Assembly: GCA_944381535.1 (NCBI GenBank)
Contig: CALWLN010000003.1
Coordinates: 1-50,534 of the forward strand
DNA: 50,534 nucleotides
Direction: 5' to 3'
Source: an uncultured Lachnospiraceae bacterium
GTDB taxonomy: Bacteria; Bacillota; Clostridia; Lachnospirales; Lachnospiraceae
Part shown: positions 34,228-44,441 of the stretch, in pieces
Position numbering within the stretch: the stretch's first letter is position 1
Layout of the letters: each line of letters begins with the position of its first letter
The notes under the pieces: model-generated
Told to the model about the DNA's origin: nothing
Database searches by the model: none
Seen by the model: only the letters and a program-made list of their open reading frames with translations
Position numbers and translations under genes: made by a program

Positions 34228-37200
34228 ATGATGAAGCGAAAAAAGGTAGTTGCCCTGGTGATTATTCTGGTTGTCATTCTGGCCCTTGGAGCGGCTGTGT
34301 TGGCATGGCTTTGGACACAGAGGCAGCCAGAGGAGGATGAGGGCGAGGAACCCCGGCAGCAGGTGGAGCTGAAGCTTCCGGAAAGCGAATACGACGTTCA
34401 TTGTGTGTTGACGGAGGGCGCCATCCGGTATGCTGCCGACGGTGAGAGCTATGAGATTGACACCTGGGCGCTTAATACCAATGAGGCCATGACCTTGACC
34501 ATTGATACTGATGGTGTCATTCCCCGGGACGGCTTTGTCTACCGGGTATATGTACCGAAGAACGGAACGGATCCGGCCATTTTTGCGGGCGCCGTGGTTT
34601 CCGGCGGTATACAGAAGGTGGATTTTCAGGCCAGGCCTATCAGTGCCAGGGACTCGGAATGGCTCTATGAAGGCAGTATGAATAATAAGTACCGTCAGAC
34701 CTCTGAGTCGGTGCTGTACTATGTCAAGGTGCAGGACGGTCGTCTTCGCAGAGTGGAGGCAGAGACGGTGACGGGCTTCGCGCAGTTCAACAATGACTGT
34801 CCGGACCACGAGAACCATGCCCATACCAACGGCTGTTATTTATATAATGCCTATGTGAAGTATACCGGCGGTTTTCTGGTTCCCTATGAGCTTACCTGGG
34901 CCATGCTGTCTGTGGATGGCGCCAGCATTTACCGCTTTATCGGTACGGATGGGGACAGCCAGTATGCCTGTCTGCCGGGGCAGGATTCCGATCCCTCCAG
35001 GCTGGTGGTGACCACCGGAGAATATGACGCGGAAAACCGCAGGATATCCGTGGAGGACTTAAATGGCAATACCTACACCTGCACCGTCAGCGAGACTGGC
35101 GTGGTGCCGGTGGGGGGAAGAATTTACCGGATCGACGAGGAAACGGACGGTTCCCTTCGGTTCAGTGTGGCGCTTAGAGAGGGAGATGCCTACGATTATG
35201 TGAATACGCCCATTACGCAGGTGAACGGGGATGAGGTCACGGTTGCCTCCGACGCCGTGATGCAGGTGACCGGGGACACCCAGGTCATCGAGGCCACCCG
35301 CTTCTGGACCGGCTGGCTTTCCCTGTCGGAGATAGACGGAAGCCTGATTCAGACCGCAGAGCGGACCAACGCCTGTAGGGAGCAGGGAGCCCATACCCAT
35401 ACCAACGACTGCTATTTCTATAACGGATATTATAAAACGGATAATTTCTCCAATCTGAAATGGATCATGACGGAGACCACGGGGGATTCCCTCTATGCCA
35501 CTATGGGCGGAAGCGCGGATGAGCCCTGGGGTTCCGGAGATATGGAAGAGACCGTGCTGGTATTAAGTATGTCCGGCTCCAGAATTACGGTTATGGATAT
35601 GAACGGCAGCCAGCATACCTATTCCTACAACGCGGAGGGCGTGGAGGTCTATCCAGGGGCCATCTATCATATGGAGCTGGATGAGGAGCGGAACGCGGTC
35701 ATTTCCGGCGCCAATACTTCCTATACGGAGCCGGGCTTTGACGTGGTACGCGCTCCCCTATGCCGGATAAACGGGGAGGAACTGATATTTGGCGAAGGCG
35801 AGTATGCCAAGGAGACCCATTTAACCAGTGAAACAAAGATTTATTATATGGCGGTGGGGGACCGCCGGCTGATTCCGGTGTCCTCCGGCCAGCTGCAGGT
35901 GGCTCAGCGCACTGCCGGCTGCATGGATCGGGGCAGCCATGTCCATGACAATAACTGCTATTTCAGCAACGCTTTGTTTGGCTGTGACGGGCAGGGCAAT
36001 TTAAAATGGGTTATCATGAGCGCAAAAAACGGCTCCCTGTGGTACACCATAGGGGACGAGGAAAATAAGCTGAGCACGGACGTCACCGCCAAGACTGCGG
36101 TGGCCTTGACCCTGTCAGCTATGAGAGGGGACGGGACGGCGGAGGTGCTTCTGCTTTCCAGCGGACAGGAAGTTTCCTATCCGGTGGACCAAAGCGGGCT
36201 CATCCCTTCCAAAGGACGGATCTATGCCTATGAGCTGCGGGACGGAAGGATTTACTTTAAGGAACCCAACGCAGACGGGGAGAACAATTTCAGCCGCGGC
36301 GGTATCGTGGAGGTGGAGGAGGGCCTGGTGACCATCCAGAGCCGGGAAAGCTTCCGCATTACATCAAAAACCCAGCTTTATACCGTGGATGTGGTAAACG
36401 GAAAGCTGGTCCCAGCGGATACGACAGAACTGGCTGTCTGCCAGCCCACCACCTACTGCAAGAGCCAGGAGCCTGGCCATGTCCATAACTGGAGCAGGTG
36501 CTATTCCAGCAACGCAGCCTACGCCACCAACGGTGCGGGCGAGCTGCTATGGATGGTGGCGCGCTCCGACGGAGAGGGAATCAGCGGCTATCTGGGAAGT
36601 TCCACAAGTCCGGCAGTTTCGGCGGGCTCCCCCGCAAATGTGCTCTTTACCACCTCCCCTGTGGAATTCGGCAGTGACGGAAGCATGTGGATAAACGGCA
36701 TGACCATGGACGGAACCGAGGTCCGCTATGAGCTTCTGGAAAGCGGCCTTCTTCCGGTAAAGGGAAGCATTTATCACATGGAGCTTGTGAACGGGAAGGC
36801 CCTATTGTCCGCACCCGATAAGGATCACAGAGTCAGCGGCTATGATCTGGGCAGCAGGCCCTTGCAGGCCCTTTCCGGAAATACCATTGTGCTCCCGGCA
36901 GGAGAACGGTATCAGATCACGGAGCGCACGAAGATATTCAATATTGAGACGGTGGGCAGTATTCTGGTGCTGACGGATACCACGGACCTTCCGGTTGCCA
37001 GGTTAAACTGCGCAAAAGACCATACCCACACCAATGACTGCTACACCTATAATCTGTATTTTGCGGCAGATGAAAACGACGAGCTGCTGTGGGTGATGGC
37101 GGCACCCTCGGATACTGGTATTTTCAGCAAGACCGGGATGGATGCTTCGGCCAGCATAGACAGCGGCGATCCCGCTAACGTGGTGGTGACCTTAAGCCAT

Positions 37201-40200
37201 GCCTATCCGGAGTGGGAAAACGGTGTGAAGAAAACCGTGGTGGACGTGATGGATATGACGGGAACCCAGAGGCATGTGGAGGTGAAGGAGGGAAGCCTTC
37301 TGCCCGCATATGGCAAAGGCTATCATATGGTGCTTTCCGCGGACGGTACGGCAGAATTTTCCGTGCCTGCCACAAGGGATGTACCTACCGAATCCGATCT
37401 GGGCTATGATTTTGCCCGCTATCAGGTCATGGCAGTAAATGGCAATCAGGTGCAGCTTCGAAACGGCGCCATTTTGACCATTACCTCCGATACCAGGATT
37501 TTCAACGAGGATGTGGAGAATAACAGACTGATAAATATCAAGGCCGGCGGAACGGTTGTGCCATCCGCACGCACGGAAAGCTGCCCGGGCAAGGACCACG
37601 ACCATGTCAGCGGGTGCTTTATCTACAGCGCATGGTATGCGGCGGACGGCGACGGCAACTTAAAGTGGATTCTTACCCAGTCTGAGGGGGATAAGAGCAT
37701 TTACAGCGCCCAGGCCAGGGAAACGGATCTGGACCTGGCGGCCCTTGAAGCAGAGACCGGCTTTGTGCTCACTACCGGTCCGGCCAGGGAGGACGGCAGC
37801 GGAACTCTTCGGGTGAGCGCCGAGGACATTTTCGGAACGAAATATACCAATGCGGCGCTGGATACTTCCACGGAGAATGCGCTGCTTCCATATGAAGGAT
37901 ATGGCTATCAGGCCGTGGTGAAAGATGGGAAACTCACCTTGTCTGATATGACCGGACAGGGCGTGGCCAGATATGTGGTGAAGGGCTATGAGAACGGCAT
38001 TTTAAGTGTAAACACTACCAGCGGCAGCAATCCGGCTCAGTATCGGGTAAGCTCCAACACCTTGATCCGGTATGCGGAGCTTCAAAATGGAAAGCTGCGT
38101 TTTGTGGAGGACAGTGGAATTCCGGAGGGTGAAGCTACCAATGCATGGATTCGGCTGGAAAACGGCTATGTGTCCTGGATAGTGGTTGAGGTGAACGGCA
38201 GCTCCATCTACAATTACTTCGGCACGGAGCTGACTCTTTCCGCAGAGCCGCAGAGTGTGGTGCTGACCACGGGCTATGCCTATCCCGAATGGACAGTTGA
38301 CGGAACCAGACAGGTGAAGGTGCCGGTTACCGATATGAAGGGGACGGAGGAAGTTCTGACCTTGTCCGGGGATATCCAGGCGCCGGTGCCCGGCAAGTTG
38401 TATATGGTAGAGAAAAATAGTGACGGCACGGCAACCTTGAGCCTGTGCGGCGGCACGGATGTGAGCCGCGCAAGATTACGGGCAGCGGACCTGGATGCGG
38501 GAACTGTGACGGTGGAGGACGGTTCCGGAAGCCGGACCCTGGATATTGCAAAAAACGCGTATCTTAAGGTGGTTACATCGGATACCGGTGAAGCGCGGCG
38601 CATGACTTTGGAGGGAGATGGAATCGGCAGGACCGGTACGGATAATTACTGTGCCATTTATGGCGTCAATGAAGCCAATGAGATCGTCTTTATGCTGTCG
38701 GAGGAAAATGCCAACAGTATCTGGTATGGTCTGGCGGGCGTGGAGAACGGTCTGCACGACACGCTGGAGGTGGAACCTTTGACAGAGGATACCGGCGTGG
38801 TGATCGTTACCGATGCGAATTATGAGACAAAGACAGCCACCCTGCAGGATGTATCCGGATCCCAGCCGAAGAAAGTGACCGTAGACCTGTCGGGAGAAGG
38901 CTATTGCTGGCCGCTGGTGGGCTATGCCTATAAAGCCAGCATTACCGGTGAGACTGCTGTGCTGACGGAGCTGACAGACTACTCAGCCCAGGGGTCTGAT
39001 TTGAAGACCGACAAGGTGACCAGGTATGAGAGTGGAGTTTTGACAGGAGATACCGCAGCAACCAATCGGAATTACGAGTATAAGATTACCTCCAATACCC
39101 ATATCCTGTATGTAACCAAGGAGAATGGAGTGATTTCCGGGATTACCACGGAGGGCGCAGGCTTTGCGGCGGGCGATGGGTATAACGCCTTCGTGAAAGC
39201 CGACGCAGATGGCTATGCCCAGTGGGTAGTGGTGGAAACCAGTGGACAAAGTATCTATTCCAATCTTGGGAAATATTTCCCGGTGACAGGGGCAGCCCAA
39301 AATGTAGTATTGACCATGGGCGAAGCCTATCCCGTATGGGAAGACGGAGCCAGATACAATGAAGTGGCTGTCACAGATATGACGGGAACGGAGAGAACGT
39401 TAATCTTATCGGATGACAGTATCCTTCCGGTCAGCGGAAAAATATATGGGATATCGGCAGAAACAGACGGAGAGACCACGCTGTACGTCATACCGTACAG
39501 TGGCGACGGAAATGTGCGTATGGGGAGGCTGAGCGGAAAGAGCGGTTCTACGTTAACTTTGACCAGCAGCAATGACGCGGCGGCTACGGTCATCGTGCCT
39601 GTTGATAGTTATCAGCAAATTGTAACGGTGGACACCAGCCGTACCAATGACACGCGAATTTCTGGCATGAGTGAAGGAATCGGCACGCTGATTACGGACA
39701 ATAGCCGTTACAACGCTCTGTACGGCGTAAATGAAATGGGACAGGTGACCTGGATTCTGACAGGAGCAGATGACAGCAACGGGAAAGCCGTTTCCCTTTA
39801 CTACACCTTGGGCCGGGAGAGTGACGCGTATGAGGTGGCGGCGCCCGACTTTGAATCGGCGCCAATCGCCTTTGTGACGAAAGCTCCTTACTTAAATGAG
39901 GATGGTTATTATGTGGTAGATTTGCAGGATATTTATGGCCAGACTTATGAAGGACTGCGGTTTGATGAGACGGCGGAAGTATCTCCGAAGGAGAATGAGC
40001 CATATTCTGTTACAATTCAGAACGGGGTGGCCGGCTTTACCAGATTCAGCAGAGACCTTGTGGAGAGTGACGGAACGGTAAGCTATGACAAGGGTGTATT
40101 GACCGGTATCACACGAGGCAGTGGAAATACTTATACCTATAACATTACCGCAAATACCCATATCGTATATGTAAAGAGAGATGGAAACACCATTAGAATT

Positions 40201-41064
40201 GCAACGGAGGAGGAGCGCAGGGACATTGCCGCTGCCGGTTTTGATACGGGAAACACAGCATACTCCTGTCTGCTTTCTAAGGGGACGTCAGCAGCGGTTA
40301 CCGGAGATTATATACAGTGGATGTTTGTAGAAGTTACAAATCAGAGCCTGTATAATTTGTCGCAGGATTCCGGTACCTGGGCGGGCTATAACATTACATC
40401 CAGAGCAACCCGCTCTCCGGCGGAGTTGGCACTGATTACCTCCGATATTACCTGGAACAATGAGGAGCAAAGCTACCAGGTGGATGCGGTGGATATGACC
40501 GGAAGGGAAAGAACTTTAAGCTTTGCCGGAACGGCAGGACAGATTCCCATTAACGGAAAAGTATATCTTATTACGGAGACGGAAGAGGGGTATCGGTTTG
40601 ACTGGGCTGCACAAGAGAACTATAGTGCTTATGATAGCACCGATATTGTGGATCTGCTCAGGCAGCCGGTAATCGGCTATGACGCGCAGGCGGGAACGAT
40701 TACATTAAGTAATAACAGGACCCTGATACTGGCAGAGGATGTAAAGATTCTTTCCGTATCCCGAAAGAGTGGGAGCAACCTTGCAGATTACGATGGGTTA
40801 GAAACCGAAATAACAACAGCGGGGAATAACGGATCGTCAACAGCGCCAAGCTATAATTGGAACGGAATTTTTGGCTTGAATGGAGGGGGAGAGATTGTCT
40901 GGATCATGAACTGCAATGTGGACGGTTCCATATACTATATTGCCGAATCAAATAACACACAACCCCCAACCCTCCCCGACAAAACCACCACAGTCAGCCT
41001 CACCCTCCCGGCGTTCCTCGGCCTGGTTCCCACCAGGCTGTGGTCCTGGCTGGCAGGCATGTAG
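34228..41064 (+). CDS. Giant membrane-anchored modular repeat protein
   Basis: 2278 residues. A short cytoplasmic basic start, one membrane segment (about 7-31), then an acidic linker and about 12 beta-rich modules of 170-190 residues facing outward. Each module has a T.(I/L)(F/Y/R)... strand, a GYxY or GxIY turn, and a core of the form (N/G)LKW(I/V)....G.S(L/I)Y. Modules 1-6 carry CxnHxHxnC: Cys191/His197/His199/Cys203, 383/389/391/395, 565/571/573/577, 744/751/753/758, 928/932/934/938 and 1119/1124/1126/1130. Modules 7-12 lack it. The tail after about 2255 is Pro/Thr-rich and has no sorting signal. I recognise no family; a surface scaffold or adhesin is a guess. It starts 24 bp after the NlpC-like gene with AAGGAGG. 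Confidence 0.82.
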   Translation: MMKRKKVVALVIILVVILALGAAVLAWLWTQRQPEEDEGEEPRQQVELKLPESEYDVHCVLTEGAIRYAADGESYEIDTWALNTNEAMTLTIDTDGVIPRDGFVYRVYVPKNGTDPAIFAGAVVSGGIQKVDFQARPISARDSEWLYEGSMNNKYRQTSESVLYYVKVQDGRLRRVEAETVTGFAQFNNDCPDHENHAHTNGCYLYNAYVKYTGGFLVPYELTWAMLSVDGASIYRFIGTDGDSQYACLPGQDSDPSRLVVTTGEYDAENRRISVEDLNGNTYTCTVSETGVVPVGGRIYRIDEETDGSLRFSVALREGDAYDYVNTPITQVNGDEVTVASDAVMQVTGDTQVIEATRFWTGWLSLSEIDGSLIQTAERTNACREQGAHTHTNDCYFYNGYYKTDNFSNLKWIMTETTGDSLYATMGGSADEPWGSGDMEETVLVLSMSGSRITVMDMNGSQHTYSYNAEGVEVYPGAIYHMELDEERNAVISGANTSYTEPGFDVVRAPLCRINGEELIFGEGEYAKETHLTSETKIYYMAVGDRRLIPVSSGQLQVAQRTAGCMDRGSHVHDNNCYFSNALFGCDGQGNLKWVIMSAKNGSLWYTIGDEENKLSTDVTAKTAVALTLSAMRGDGTAEVLLLSSGQEVSYPVDQSGLIPSKGRIYAYELRDGRIYFKEPNADGENNFSRGGIVEVEEGLVTIQSRESFRITSKTQLYTVDVVNGKLVPADTTELAVCQPTTYCKSQEPGHVHNWSRCYSSNAAYATNGAGELLWMVARSDGEGISGYLGSSTSPAVSAGSPANVLFTTSPVEFGSDGSMWINGMTMDGTEVRYELLESGLLPVKGSIYHMELVNGKALLSAPDKDHRVSGYDLGSRPLQALSGNTIVLPAGERYQITERTKIFNIETVGSILVLTDTTDLPVARLNCAKDHTHTNDCYTYNLYFAADENDELLWVMAAPSDTGIFSKTGMDASASIDSGDPANVVVTLSHAYPEWENGVKKTVVDVMDMTGTQRHVEVKEGSLLPAYGKGYHMVLSADGTAEFSVPATRDVPTESDLGYDFARYQVMAVNGNQVQLRNGAILTITSDTRIFNEDVENNRLINIKAGGTVVPSARTESCPGKDHDHVSGCFIYSAWYAADGDGNLKWILTQSEGDKSIYSAQARETDLDLAALEAETGFVLTTGPAREDGSGTLRVSAEDIFGTKYTNAALDTSTENALLPYEGYGYQAVVKDGKLTLSDMTGQGVARYVVKGYENGILSVNTTSGSNPAQYRVSSNTLIRYAELQNGKLRFVEDSGIPEGEATNAWIRLENGYVSWIVVEVNGSSIYNYFGTELTLSAEPQSVVLTTGYAYPEWTVDGTRQVKVPVTDMKGTEEVLTLSGDIQAPVPGKLYMVEKNSDGTATLSLCGGTDVSRARLRAADLDAGTVTVEDGSGSRTLDIAKNAYLKVVTSDTGEARRMTLEGDGIGRTGTDNYCAIYGVNEANEIVFMLSEENANSIWYGLAGVENGLHDTLEVEPLTEDTGVVIVTDANYETKTATLQDVSGSQPKKVTVDLSGEGYCWPLVGYAYKASITGETAVLTELTDYSAQGSDLKTDKVTRYESGVLTGDTAATNRNYEYKITSNTHILYVTKENGVISGITTEGAGFAAGDGYNAFVKADADGYAQWVVVETSGQSIYSNLGKYFPVTGAAQNVVLTMGEAYPVWEDGARYNEVAVTDMTGTERTLILSDDSILPVSGKIYGISAETDGETTLYVIPYSGDGNVRMGRLSGKSGSTLTLTSSNDAAATVIVPVDSYQQIVTVDTSRTNDTRISGMSEGIGTLITDNSRYNALYGVNEMGQVTWILTGADDSNGKAVSLYYTLGRESDAYEVAAPDFESAPIAFVTKAPYLNEDGYYVVDLQDIYGQTYEGLRFDETAEVSPKENEPYSVTIQNGVAGFTRFSRDLVESDGTVSYDKGVLTGITRGSGNTYTYNITANTHIVYVKRDGNTIRIATEEERRDIAAAGFDTGNTAYSCLLSKGTSAAVTGDYIQWMFVEVTNQSLYNLSQDSGTWAGYNITSRATRSPAELALITSDITWNNEEQSYQVDAVDMTGRERTLSFAGTAGQIPINGKVYLITETEEGYRFDWAAQENYSAYDSTDIVDLLRQPVIGYDAQAGTITLSNNRTLILAEDVKILSVSRKSGSNLADYDGLETEITTAGNNGSSTAPSYNWNGIFGLNGGGEIVWIMNCNVDGSIYYIAESNNTQPPTLPDKTTTVSLTLPAFLGLVPTRLWSWLAGM
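34797..37620 (+). repeat. Six modules with a CHHC motif
   Basis: Cys-X(3-6)-His-X-His-X(3-4)-Cys occurs six times at intervals of 192, 182, 179, 184 and 191 residues, usually followed by Tyr/Phe and Asn or Ser. Related CxxxEHxHxxxCY elements occur in other Firmicute surface proteins. Metal binding is plausible. Confidence 0.85.
40987..41044 (+). other. Nested hairpin at the 3' end of the giant gene
   Basis: Outer arms ACCACAG/CTGTGGT (40987-40993, 41038-41044) enclose GCCTGG-TTCCCA-CCAGGC (41021-41038). It is C-rich, lies inside the last codons of the giant gene and has no T-run. It could weaken read-through into the esterase gene. Confidence 0.35.
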
Positions 41065-41101
41065 TGAATCGAATGAAATCAAAGGAAAGGAAGCTCTTAT
41101 C

Positions 41102-42100
41102 ATGGATTTGATGACAGCCCATTATTTTAAAGCGGCCAATGCGCAAAAGCCATTGGCCTTCGATAAGACAAAGCCCTTTGAGCCGCAGAGGGCGGCCATC
41201 GAGGAAGCATATATCAAATTATTGAAAATGCCGGAAAGGCAAACCAGCGTGCCATTTGAGATTGAGTACGAAAAGCAGGACAACGAGGAATACGATGAAA
41301 TCCGCTTCCGCATGGAGACAGAACCCGGCTTTTATGTGCCGGCCCATCTGCTCTTGCCAAAGCGCCGGGAGGTAGGAAAGAAGCTTCCGGTGGTGATCTG
41401 CTTACAGGGGCACTCCACAGGCATGCACATCTCCCTGGGGCGGCCCATTTACCAAAACGATGAAAAAACCATTGCCGGGGATCGGGATTTTGCGCTGCAG
41501 GCAGTGCGCAGGGGTTATGCGGCCATTGCCATGGAGCAGCGTGGTTTAGGGGAGCTAAAAACCGGTGTGCCGGACGGACAGGGATGTCACCAGATGGCCA
41601 TGCAGGCTCTGATGGTGGGCCATACCCTCCTCGGGGAGCGGGTTCATGATGTCCGCTGTCTGGTGGAGAATCTGGGACAGTTTGAGGAGTTGGACACAGG
41701 CCGCGTGGGCATTATGGGCAATTCCGGAGGCGGCACCACCTCCTATCACGCGGCCGGGGTCATTTCCGGTATCACGGCAGTGCTGACGTCCTGTGCCTTT
41801 AACCGCTATGACGCTTCGATTCTAAGCATGTATCACTGTGCGTGCAATTATATACCGGGAATCTTAAATTACATGGAAATGCCGGATCTGGCGGTTTTGA
41901 TCGCGCCAAGGCCTCTTTTGATCGTAAGCGGCAGGGAGGATACCATTTTTCCCTTAGAGGCGGCCAAAAGAGGGTTTGCGACGGTGGAGGAAATTTACGA
42001 AGCGGCAGGGGCACCGCAAAACTGTCGCATGATAGTGGGGGAGGGCGGTCATCGGTTTTACGCAAAGGACGCCTGGCCCATCTTTGAAGAGATGATATGA
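41102..42100 (+). CDS. Alpha/beta hydrolase (acetyl xylan esterase/dienelactone hydrolase-like)
   Basis: 332 residues from the ATG at 41102, chosen for AAGGAAAGGAAG upstream; an earlier in-frame start would overlap the giant gene. Alpha/beta-hydrolase fold with the nucleophile elbow GNSGGG (Ser208), an acid in SGREDTIFP and a C-terminal histidine in GEGGHRFY. No signal peptide. Nearest to the cytoplasmic acetyl-esterase/dienelactone-hydrolase-like proteins found in carbohydrate loci; the GH3 gene that follows 22 bp later supports deacetylation of an oligosaccharide, an inference. Confidence 0.85.
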   Translation: MDLMTAHYFKAANAQKPLAFDKTKPFEPQRAAIEEAYIKLLKMPERQTSVPFEIEYEKQDNEEYDEIRFRMETEPGFYVPAHLLLPKRREVGKKLPVVICLQGHSTGMHISLGRPIYQNDEKTIAGDRDFALQAVRRGYAAIAMEQRGLGELKTGVPDGQGCHQMAMQALMVGHTLLGERVHDVRCLVENLGQFEELDTGRVGIMGNSGGGTTSYHAAGVISGITAVLTSCAFNRYDASILSMYHCACNYIPGILNYMEMPDLAVLIAPRPLLIVSGREDTIFPLEAAKRGFATVEEIYEAAGAPQNCRMIVGEGGHRFYAKDAWPIFEEMI

Positions 42101-42122
42101 TACCGTGGGGAGGAAGCAGCAT

Positions 42123-44441
42123 ATGGGTGAAGAAAAATACCGGGACATCATCCGCCGGATGACCCTGGAGGAGAAGGCGGGCCTGTGCTCCGGCGAAGAT
42201 TACTGGCATACGAAAGCCATAGAAAGGCTTGGCATCCGGGCAATCATGATGGCGGACGGCCCCAACGGCCTGCGAAAGCAGGACGAGGAGGCGGATCATC
42301 TGGGAATCAATGAAAGTATCCGGGCAGTCTGCTTTCCACTGGGATGTCTCGCCGCCTGCTCCTTTGACCGGGATATGATGTATGAAATGGGGCAGGTGCT
42401 GGGAAGGGAGTGCCGGGGAGAAGGGGTTTCCGTCCTTTTGGGGCCGGCCATCAATATGAAGAGAAGCCCTCTGTGCGGACGGAATTTTGAGTATCTCTCG
42501 GAGGATCCCTTCCTGGCCGGAGAGCTGGCGGCTGCCTGGGTGCAAGGGCTGCAAAGCCAGGGAGTGTCCGCCTGTGTCAAGCATTATCTGGGTAACAACC
42601 AGGAGCACAGACGAATGACCAGTTCCTCCCAGATAGACGAAAGAACCCTGCGGGAAATCTATCTGCCCGCCTTTGAGCGGGTGGTGAAAAAGGCCAGGCC
42701 CTGGGCGGTCATGAGCTCCTATAATCGGGTCAACGGGGAGTACGTGGCGGAAAGCTATCATTTTCTGACTGAGGTGCTCCGAGAGCAATGGGGCTTTGAC
42801 GGTGTTGTTATCAGCGACTGGGGCGGTGTGGCGGACCGGGTTTCCGGCCTTAGCGCGGGCCTGGAGCTGGAAATGCCAACCTCCCATGGCTATAATGACC
42901 GGCTGATCGTGGAGGCCGTACAGGAGGGCCGCCTTCCGGAAGAAGTGTTGGACCGGGCGGTGGAGCGGATCTTAAAGCTGCTGGAAAGAACGGATACAAC
43001 AGGACGAAGCCGGGGGTTTTTTGACCGGGAGTCTGACCACAGAATTGCCGCAAAGATGGCGGAGCAGTCCATTGTTTTGCTGAAAAATGAAGAGGGGGCG
43101 CTGCCCCTTAAGGCAGAGGAGTCCATTGCCTTTATCGGCGCCTATGGGGAAAAGCCCCGTTATCAGGGGGGAGGAAGCGGTCACATCAATGCCTTTTTTG
43201 CGCCGGGAGCCTTTGAGACGGCCAGAAAGCTGGGCTGTCCAGTGACCTTCGCCGCCGGATTCAGCGACCAGGAGACCGGGGACAACAGAGATTTGCTGGC
43301 GGAAGCGGTGGAGACGGCAGGGAAGGCTAAGGCGGCGGTGATTTTTGCAGGGCTTCCCGAGGAATGGGAGTCCGAGGGCTATGACCGCGCCGGTATGGCC
43401 ATGCCGGAATATCAGAACGAATTGATTCGCCAGGTAGCCATGCGGCAGCCCAATACCATTGTGGTGCTGGCAGGCGGCGCTCCGGTGGAAATGCCCTGGG
43501 AGCCTATGGTAAAGGCGGTTCTTATGACCTATCTGGGCGGGGAAGCGGTGGGAGAAGCCGTAGTCGGCATTCTCTACGGACGGGTGAACCCCTCCGGCAG
43601 GCTGGCGGAAACCTTTCCCATGAAGCTTCAGGATAATCCGTCCTACCTGTTCTATCCGGGAGAGGGAGACCGGGCGGAATACCGGGAAGGAATTTTTATG
43701 GGCTATCGGTATTATACCACCAAGGAGATGGCGGTGCGCTATCCCTTTGGCTACGGCCTTAGCTATACCACCTTTTCCTATGGTCCCTTATCACTGGAGG
43801 AAAAGGCCCAAAATCCGGGAGATGTATGCCGCCTGAAAGTGGAGGTGACCAACACCGGAGACCGTGCCGGCAGTGAGGTAGTGCAGCTCTACGTGGGCAG
43901 TACGGGCGGGGAGGTCCTGCGGCCCCTCCGGGAGCTGAAGGGCTTTGAAAAAGTGTGGCTGGAGCCCGGGGAGACCAAAACGGTGGCATTTTCCCTGGAT
44001 GAGCGTGCCTTTGCTTATTTTGATGAGGAAGCAGAGGACTGGCGGATTGAGGCAGGGGAGTATGAAATTGCGGTGGGGACCTCTGCCCGGGATATGGCGG
44101 CAAGGGTCCGGCTCTCACTGAAAGGCAGTTCTCCGAAGCCTTGCCGCTGTACCTTAAACAGCACGTTGGGGGATTTGGTTCGAAATGAGAAGAGCAGGCC
44201 TCTGGTGCAGCCGTTGATGGAACGGTATCAGGAAAGCCTGCACCGCATGGAGACCGGCGGGAAGGTATCCTGCGAGGCGGTGCCTCTTCAGATGGTGGAG
44301 TCCATGGTGCGCTACATGCCACTGCGTTCCTTGATCAGCCTGGGGGGATTTTCCATCAGCCGGAAGGAGCTTTTGGAACTGGTGGACCGTGTCAATGAAG
44401 TGGAAGAGAAACTGGAAGAAAGAAGGAAAAAAGCAAGATGA
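42123..44441 (+). CDS. GH3 family beta-glycosidase
   Basis: 772 residues from the ATG at 42123 (GGGGAGG upstream; an earlier GTG contains that ribosome binding site). N-terminal GH3 barrel with MADGPNGLR, NFEYLSEDP, KHYLGNNQE and the nucleophile in VVISDWGG (Asp232); C-terminal sandwich domain (FAGLPEEWESEGYDR) and a fibronectin-III-like domain (VTNTGDRAGSEVVQLYV). No signal peptide, so it acts on imported beta-linked sugars. Substrate (glucose, xylose or other) is not settled by sequence. Its stop overlaps the next start. Confidence 0.92.
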   Translation: MGEEKYRDIIRRMTLEEKAGLCSGEDYWHTKAIERLGIRAIMMADGPNGLRKQDEEADHLGINESIRAVCFPLGCLAACSFDRDMMYEMGQVLGRECRGEGVSVLLGPAINMKRSPLCGRNFEYLSEDPFLAGELAAAWVQGLQSQGVSACVKHYLGNNQEHRRMTSSSQIDERTLREIYLPAFERVVKKARPWAVMSSYNRVNGEYVAESYHFLTEVLREQWGFDGVVISDWGGVADRVSGLSAGLELEMPTSHGYNDRLIVEAVQEGRLPEEVLDRAVERILKLLERTDTTGRSRGFFDRESDHRIAAKMAEQSIVLLKNEEGALPLKAEESIAFIGAYGEKPRYQGGGSGHINAFFAPGAFETARKLGCPVTFAAGFSDQETGDNRDLLAEAVETAGKAKAAVIFAGLPEEWESEGYDRAGMAMPEYQNELIRQVAMRQPNTIVVLAGGAPVEMPWEPMVKAVLMTYLGGEAVGEAVVGILYGRVNPSGRLAETFPMKLQDNPSYLFYPGEGDRAEYREGIFMGYRYYTTKEMAVRYPFGYGLSYTTFSYGPLSLEEKAQNPGDVCRLKVEVTNTGDRAGSEVVQLYVGSTGGEVLRPLRELKGFEKVWLEPGETKTVAFSLDERAFAYFDEEAEDWRIEAGEYEIAVGTSARDMAARVRLSLKGSSPKPCRCTLNSTLGDLVRNEKSRPLVQPLMERYQESLHRMETGGKVSCEAVPLQMVESMVRYMPLRSLISLGGFSISRKELLELVDRVNEVEEKLEERRKKAR

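Noticed and set aside
41799-42887. 362-codon minus-strand frame across the esterase/GH3 junction
   Set aside because: Antisense to two well-supported genes; no ribosome binding site or family motif.
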